DNA of 20,845 bases. It comes from an uncultured Porphyromonadaceae bacterium (GTDB taxonomy: Bacteria > Bacteroidota > Bacteroidia > Bacteroidales > Muribaculaceae). The notes under the pieces are model-generated. The model searched no databases. It was not told the DNA's origin and was given only the letters and a program-made list of their open reading frames with translations. Every line of letters starts with the position of its first letter. Position 1 is the stretch's first letter. The stretch is taken from NCBI GenBank assembly GCA_900541555.1, contig UQKE01000042.1, forward strand, positions 1-20,845, read 5' to 3'. Shown here piece after piece: positions 16,745-20,845 of this stretch. A program made the translations under genes and the position numbers.

Positions 16745-18022
16745 ATGCATAACACCAAAATTTGCGTGATAGGCCTTGGATATGTAGGCCTTCCGCTTGC
16801 TCGACTCTTTTCAACCAAATATGAAACTATCGGATTCGATATGAACCAAGCACGTGTCGATGCCTTGATGGCAGGTCACGATGCCACACTCGAGGTATCC
16901 GACGAATTACTTCAAAGTGCGCTTCAAAATGGATTTAAATGCACTACAAATCTAGAACTCATACGCGATTGTAATTTCTATGTTGTTGCCGTACCCACTC
17001 CTGTAGACAATAATAACCATCCTGATTTGCATCCCTTATGGAGTGCAAGTGAAACTGTCGGGAAAGTTATTTCAAACGGCGACATTGTAGTATATGAATC
17101 AACAGTTTATCCCGGTGTAACCGAAGAAGAATGTATTCCTGTAATAGAAAAAGTTTCCGGATTAAAATTCAATGTTGATTTCTTTGCTGGTTATAGCCCT
17201 GAACGTATTAATCCCGGAGATAAGCAACACACTGTTGAGAAAATTAAAAAAGTAACCTCAGGAAGCACTCCTCAAATTGCAGATATTATTGATAATATTT
17301 ATAATTCTGTATTAATCAATGGGACGCATAAAGCTCCATCTATAAAAGTAGCTGAAGCATCTAAAATTATTGAGAATTCACAACGTGACGTTAATATTGC
17401 GTTCATGAACGAATTAGCAAAAATATTTAACGCCATGGGCATTGACACTAATGATGTAATTGACGCGGCTGCTTCTAAATGGAATTTCATCAAATTGAAA
17501 CCCGGCTTAGTCGGAGGACATTGCATTAGCGTAGATCCATATTACTTGATACAAAAAGCACAAGTTTATGGGGTTTTGCCACGCGTAATGTTCTCTGCTC
17601 GAAGACTTAATGATGGGATGGGAGATTATGTCGCAAATCAAGCGATTAAACTCATGAACAAAAAAGGAATATTGGTGAAAAATGCCAAAATATTAATACT
17701 AGGATTTACCTTTAAAGAAAATTGCCCAGATATTCGAAATACAAAAGTTATTGATATTTATCACAGCCTTTGCGAATACACAGACAACGTCACTATATTC
17801 GATCCATGGGCAGATAAAAATAAAGTTTATCATGAATATAAAGTTTCACTAACAGCAAAAAGCCTTACTGAGTTACAAAACAATTTTGACGCCGTTATCC
17901 TTGCAGTCGCCCATAATGAATTTAAAACATTAAATATCCGCAAATTCCTTTCTAACAATTCAGGAGTTGTTTATGACGTTAAAGGCATACTTGATCGTCA
18001 AATTATTGATGGACGACTATAA
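16745..18022 (+). CDS. TviB/WbpO-type UDP-N-acetylhexosamine 6-dehydrogenase
   Basis: This is a second nucleotide-sugar dehydrogenase, of 425 residues. The NAD site is VIGLGYVGLPLA (GxGxxG at 10-15). The middle has VYESTVYPGVTEEEC, GYSPERINPGDKQH and VAEASKIIENSQRDVNIAFMNELA. The catalytic Cys260 lies in GLVGGHCISVDPYYL, and the C-terminus has GFTFKENCPDIRNTKV. These features belong to the branch containing TviB (Vi antigen) and WbpO, which oxidise UDP-GlcNAc or UDP-GalNAc to the uronic acids, and differ from the ugd product. The substrate is inferred by branch only. A hand count gives 42% G+C over 16741-17100 and 34% over 17101-17340, so the gene spans the shift to the AT-rich cassette. It is followed after 21 bases by the flippase. 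Confidence 0.9.
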   Translation: MHNTKICVIGLGYVGLPLARLFSTKYETIGFDMNQARVDALMAGHDATLEVSDELLQSALQNGFKCTTNLELIRDCNFYVVAVPTPVDNNNHPDLHPLWSASETVGKVISNGDIVVYESTVYPGVTEEECIPVIEKVSGLKFNVDFFAGYSPERINPGDKQHTVEKIKKVTSGSTPQIADIIDNIYNSVLINGTHKAPSIKVAEASKIIENSQRDVNIAFMNELAKIFNAMGIDTNDVIDAAASKWNFIKLKPGLVGGHCISVDPYYLIQKAQVYGVLPRVMFSARRLNDGMGDYVANQAIKLMNKKGILVKNAKILILGFTFKENCPDIRNTKVIDIYHSLCEYTDNVTIFDPWADKNKVYHEYKVSLTAKSLTELQNNFDAVILAVAHNEFKTLNIRKFLSNNSGVVYDVKGILDRQIIDGRL

Positions 18023-18043
18023 ACAATAGAACTGCTTCTTTTC

Positions 18044-19477
18044 ATGCCATTAAAACAAAAAGTCATCTCCGGAATGATATGGAGTGGGATTGAGCGATTT
18101 GGGACATTAAGCATTACCTTTATATCCAATATTTTTTTATCTCGCTTGCTCACTCCATACGATTTCGGATGCATTGGGATGTTAACTATATTTATTACCT
18201 TATCCACATCTCTGTTAGACAGTGGGTTAGGCGCAGCTTTAATTCAAAAAAAAGAACCAACAAAATCCGACTATACCACCGTTTTTACATTTAATATATA
18301 TACTTCTATTTTTCTTTATCTTATTCTTTTTATTGCGTCTCCAGCAATTGCGACATTTTATAAAATACCTATACTTTGCGAGATACTTAGAATTCAAGGA
18401 TTAATTTTGTTTATAAATGCATTTCGAATAATTCAATATACTTATTTAATCAAGAATCTAGAGTTTAAGAAATTAGCGATAATAGATTTGTGTTCATGTA
18501 CAATCGGAGCAATAATCGGGATTCTCTTTGCTTATAAAGGCAATGGAGTATGGAGCCTTGTAATAAATAATTTAGCATATGCATTAATATTTACAACAAT
18601 ACTTAACCTATATCGTTATCAACCACCTAAACTACAATTTCATAAAAAACAATTTTATACCTTATTCTCGTTCGGAGGTATCATTTTGATCGCAAATTTA
18701 ATAGATAGCGTATACAAAAATATACAAGGGCTTTTCATTGGACGTTTTTTTTCTGCTCATACCATGGGGTATTATACTCAAGCTAAAAAAATGGAAGAAA
18801 TTCCAACAACAGGTCTTTCTTCTATTGTTAATAGTGTCTTATTCCCTGTATATTCAAACTATCAAAACAGTTATTCCCAACTAATAACCATAGCAAATAA
18901 AAACATAATAGCACTATCCTATCTTTGCTTCCCTTTCATTATCCTTCTAATAATAATAGCTCCTCCGATTTTTGATTTTTTATTTTCTAGCAAATGGAAT
19001 CAGAGTGTTAATTATTTCCAAATACTCTGTATATCTGCAATATTTACTCCAATAAATATGTGTGGATTAAATATTATAAAATCATTGGGCAAAGCAAAAT
19101 TATATTTGTTACTACAAATTATACAATTATGCATCGGGATTATTGCAATCGTAATAGGGTTACAATTCTCAATCGAAGGACTTCTATATGGCATAGTTTC
19201 ATCCACATTTTTATTCTACCTCACGCTAACGTTCACATTAAAGAACTGCATTAACTTTGGCATCAAGACACAAATACACCCTATTTTTCTAAATTTGCTG
19301 CTTTCATTAGCATGCGCCATTCCGACATTTTATATCAACAAACTATTGCCCTCAATTAATATAATACAAATATGCGCATGTTTCATGTCATATTTCACAA
19401 TCTATATATTACTCTCTTTTATATTTAAAAATCAAGGATTTTTTATTTACAAACAAATAATATTCAAACACAAATAA
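18044..19477 (+). CDS. Wzx/TuaB-type lipid-linked oligosaccharide flippase (MOP superfamily)
   Basis: The 477-residue protein is almost wholly made of hydrophobic segments (about 12 to 14) separated by short polar loops. The start LKQKVISGMIWSGIERFGTLSITFISNIFLSRLLTPYDFG is split here only by reading, and the whole pattern, with S-G-x-x-W near the N-terminus and the LSRLLTPYDFG motif, is typical of the polysaccharide transporter branch that includes WzxC and TuaB. Such proteins move undecaprenyl-linked repeat units across the inner membrane. The gene is strongly AT-rich (28% G+C over 18301-18360), unlike the head of the operon, which suggests horizontal origin. It ends one base before the ATP-grasp gene. 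Confidence 0.9.
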   Translation: MPLKQKVISGMIWSGIERFGTLSITFISNIFLSRLLTPYDFGCIGMLTIFITLSTSLLDSGLGAALIQKKEPTKSDYTTVFTFNIYTSIFLYLILFIASPAIATFYKIPILCEILRIQGLILFINAFRIIQYTYLIKNLEFKKLAIIDLCSCTIGAIIGILFAYKGNGVWSLVINNLAYALIFTTILNLYRYQPPKLQFHKKQFYTLFSFGGIILIANLIDSVYKNIQGLFIGRFFSAHTMGYYTQAKKMEEIPTTGLSSIVNSVLFPVYSNYQNSYSQLITIANKNIIALSYLCFPFIILLIIIAPPIFDFLFSSKWNQSVNYFQILCISAIFTPINMCGLNIIKSLGKAKLYLLLQIIQLCIGIIAIVIGLQFSIEGLLYGIVSSTFLFYLTLTFTLKNCINFGIKTQIHPIFLNLLLSLACAIPTFYINKLLPSINIIQICACFMSYFTIYILLSFIFKNQGFFIYKQIIFKHK

Positions 19478-19478
19478 T

Positions 19479-20405
19479 ATGATTAAGGAATTCGTCGCGG
19501 AAAGAGCCCCCTCTTTTTACAAAAGCATGCATTATCTAAAAATGAAATATTATTTATTTCTTGGAAAATATTTCCCCAAGAAACTTATTGAGAAGTATTA
19601 TTTTAATGCATACAAAAAGCATATAAATCTAATAGATCCACAAGATATTGATGAAAAAATTAATTGGTTGAAGTTATATTCAGATACAACACTGTGGAGT
19701 AAATGTGCAGACAAGGAAAAAGTTCGTGAATACGTAAAAATCAAGGGGCTGGAAGATACATTAAATGATCTATATGGAATTTATAATAGCCCTGAAGAAA
19801 TACCTTTTGCTTCACTCCCTAATGAATTTGTTATCAAAACAACCAATGGCGGCGGAGGGAATTCAGTCTTAATCATAAAAGACAAAAAAGATATTAGCAT
19901 CCCTAACGTCAAAAAAACATTATACAAATGGCTCAAACAACCCATTGGTTATCAATACGCCGAATATCACTATCTTAAAATCAGGCCTAAGCTAATTGTT
20001 GAAAAATATCTACATCCTAATATTGGAGAAAAATCTCTCATTGATTATAAATTCAATTGTTTCAACGGCAAAGTACATTCAATTTTTATGTGCTCCGATA
20101 GAGATTTAAACGGACATTCTGTTAAATACTCCGTATATGATTTAAATTGGGAGCTTCACCCTGAATCGATTAAAGCAAAATATAGGACACAAAAAACATA
20201 CCCTAAACCGTCATCCCTTTCCTTAATGATTAAATATAGTGAAATTCTATCAACAGGTATTCCATTTGTTAGAGTTGATTGGTATGAAAATGGCAACAAG
20301 CCCATTTTTGGAGAAATGACATTTACTCCAGCTGGTGGATTTCAATCATTTTATACAGATGAATTTAGAAAAGAGTTAGGAGACATGCTAAATTTCAGCA
20401 AGTAA
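19479..20405 (+). CDS. TupA-like ATP-grasp protein (capsule-modifying amide ligase candidate)
   Basis: The 308-residue protein fits the TupA-like ATP-grasp family. The N-terminal part has the characteristic DIDEKINWLKLYSD (57-69) and WSKCADKEKVREYVK (73-87). The glycine-rich ATP loop is KTTNGGGGNSVLI (120-132). Further motifs are IVEKYLHP (173-180), IDYKFNCFNG (188-197), FVRVDWYE (263-270) and the metal-binding end GEMTFTPAGGF (278-288). TupA of alkaliphilic Bacillus is tied to teichuronopeptide, a polymer of glucuronate and polyglutamate. ATP-grasp enzymes join a carboxyl to an amine using ATP. With two uronic-acid-forming enzymes in the same operon, amide linkage of an amino acid or amine to a uronate carboxyl is plausible. 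Databases often label such proteins glycosyltransferases, but no GT motif is visible here. The gene is AT-rich and tightly packed between its neighbours. Confidence 0.8.
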   Translation: MIKEFVAERAPSFYKSMHYLKMKYYLFLGKYFPKKLIEKYYFNAYKKHINLIDPQDIDEKINWLKLYSDTTLWSKCADKEKVREYVKIKGLEDTLNDLYGIYNSPEEIPFASLPNEFVIKTTNGGGGNSVLIIKDKKDISIPNVKKTLYKWLKQPIGYQYAEYHYLKIRPKLIVEKYLHPNIGEKSLIDYKFNCFNGKVHSIFMCSDRDLNGHSVKYSVYDLNWELHPESIKAKYRTQKTYPKPSSLSLMIKYSEILSTGIPFVRVDWYENGNKPIFGEMTFTPAGGFQSFYTDEFRKELGDMLNFSK

Positions 20406-20411
20406 CGTTTT

Positions 20412-20845
20412 ATGCTTCAACAAAAATATAGATTTATTCAATATGGCATAATTGCAATAAGTGCAATATTATTATTATCGGATATACATTCGTCTATTCG
20501 CATAATAATTTTAAGCATTGGCTCTATTATGCTAATAAAAAATCCTTCAAATTATATCCCCCTTATTTTTATATCTTCAATTTCTTCTACTATAACAGTC
20601 TTCCCCCAATTAGCTGGCATCTTTTATTATTTAATACTATTCGCGATATCGCTCCTCATAAATCATACCCCCACAAGACATATAAACCAGTTCCCAATAA
20701 TTATTTACATCGCATGTATTATTATTTCAACTATATTTTCCATAACAAATGATTGGCATTCTACATTTAGACTTATTATTACTTCTTTTCTAATTATTTT
20801 TTGCTCAAAATATAAAATTGACACCAAATCTTGCGAAAAAACGCT
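20412..20845 (+). CDS. N-terminal part of a polytopic membrane protein, candidate Wzy polymerase (cut by window edge)
   Basis: An ATG at 20412, six bases after the ATP-grasp gene, opens a frame that runs 144 codons to the right edge without a stop. It begins MLQQKYRFIQYGIIAI and contains repeated hydrophobic stretches rich in Ile, Leu, Phe and Ser, with about five potential membrane segments. Codon use is AT-rich like the preceding two genes. A flippase-dependent locus needs a Wzy polymerase, and none has appeared yet, so this is the natural candidate. The Wzy family has little conserved sequence, the diagnostic large periplasmic loop would lie outside the window, and another membrane protein such as an acyltransferase remains possible. 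Confidence 0.6.
   Translation, partial: MLQQKYRFIQYGIIAISAILLLSDIHSSIRIIILSIGSIMLIKNPSNYIPLIFISSISSTITVFPQLAGIFYYLILFAISLLINHTPTRHINQFPIIIYIACIIISTIFSITNDWHSTFRLIITSFLIIFCSKYKIDTKSCEKT

Overview
The window looks like a chromosomal segment of a Bacteroidales bacterium; the family cannot be fixed from sequence alone. Four things point there. Three promoters have the Bacteroidetes form (TTG, a 19-21 base gap, then TAnnTTTGC). A secreted protein ends in a type IX secretion (Por/T9SS) sorting tail. IspG is the long form with an inserted domain, and there is a Bacteroidetes-type M28 glutaminyl cyclase lipoprotein. Genes mostly lack Shine-Dalgarno sequences. Every complete gene is on the + strand. 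The only stretch over 300 bases without a well-supported gene is 10368-10668, which holds a terminator-like hairpin, a promoter and a structured leader.

Layout. (1) 1-146 appears to be a divergent promoter region; a minus-strand gene probably starts at 51 and runs off the left edge. (2) 147-4844 is a two-gene cell-surface unit: an exported TolB/PD40-type beta-propeller protein, then a 1258-residue T9SS-exported protein with an N-terminal N-acetylmuramoyl-L-alanine amidase domain. It ends at a strong intrinsic terminator (4865-4910). (3) 4913-5935 is a promoter and the glutaminyl cyclase lipoprotein. (4) 6000-10367 is a tight housekeeping cluster: sigma-54 (rpoN), a PAP2-like membrane protein, purE and ispG. 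(5) From the promoter at 10488 to the right edge is a capsule/exopolysaccharide operon: Wza-like export lipoprotein, Wzc-like tyrosine autokinase, CpsB/YwqE-type PHP phosphatase, UDP-glucose 6-dehydrogenase, hexapeptide acyltransferase, TviB/WbpO-type UDP-HexNAc 6-dehydrogenase, Wzx/TuaB-type flippase, TupA-like ATP-grasp protein, and the start of a very hydrophobic protein that may be the Wzy polymerase.

The capsule genes divide into two compositional blocks. The export and regulatory head, through the acyltransferase, resembles the housekeeping genes; a sampled ugd line is 60% G+C. From about 16.7-17.1 kb the sequence becomes AT-rich; a sampled flippase line is 28% G+C. This fits a conserved head joined to a transferred, strain-variable serotype cassette. 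Functionally, the locus can make two kinds of UDP-uronic acid and also carries a TupA-type ATP-grasp enzyme, so a uronic-acid polymer with amide-linked amino acids is the most interesting hypothesis here. I saw no tRNA, rRNA, CRISPR array or insertion sequence.
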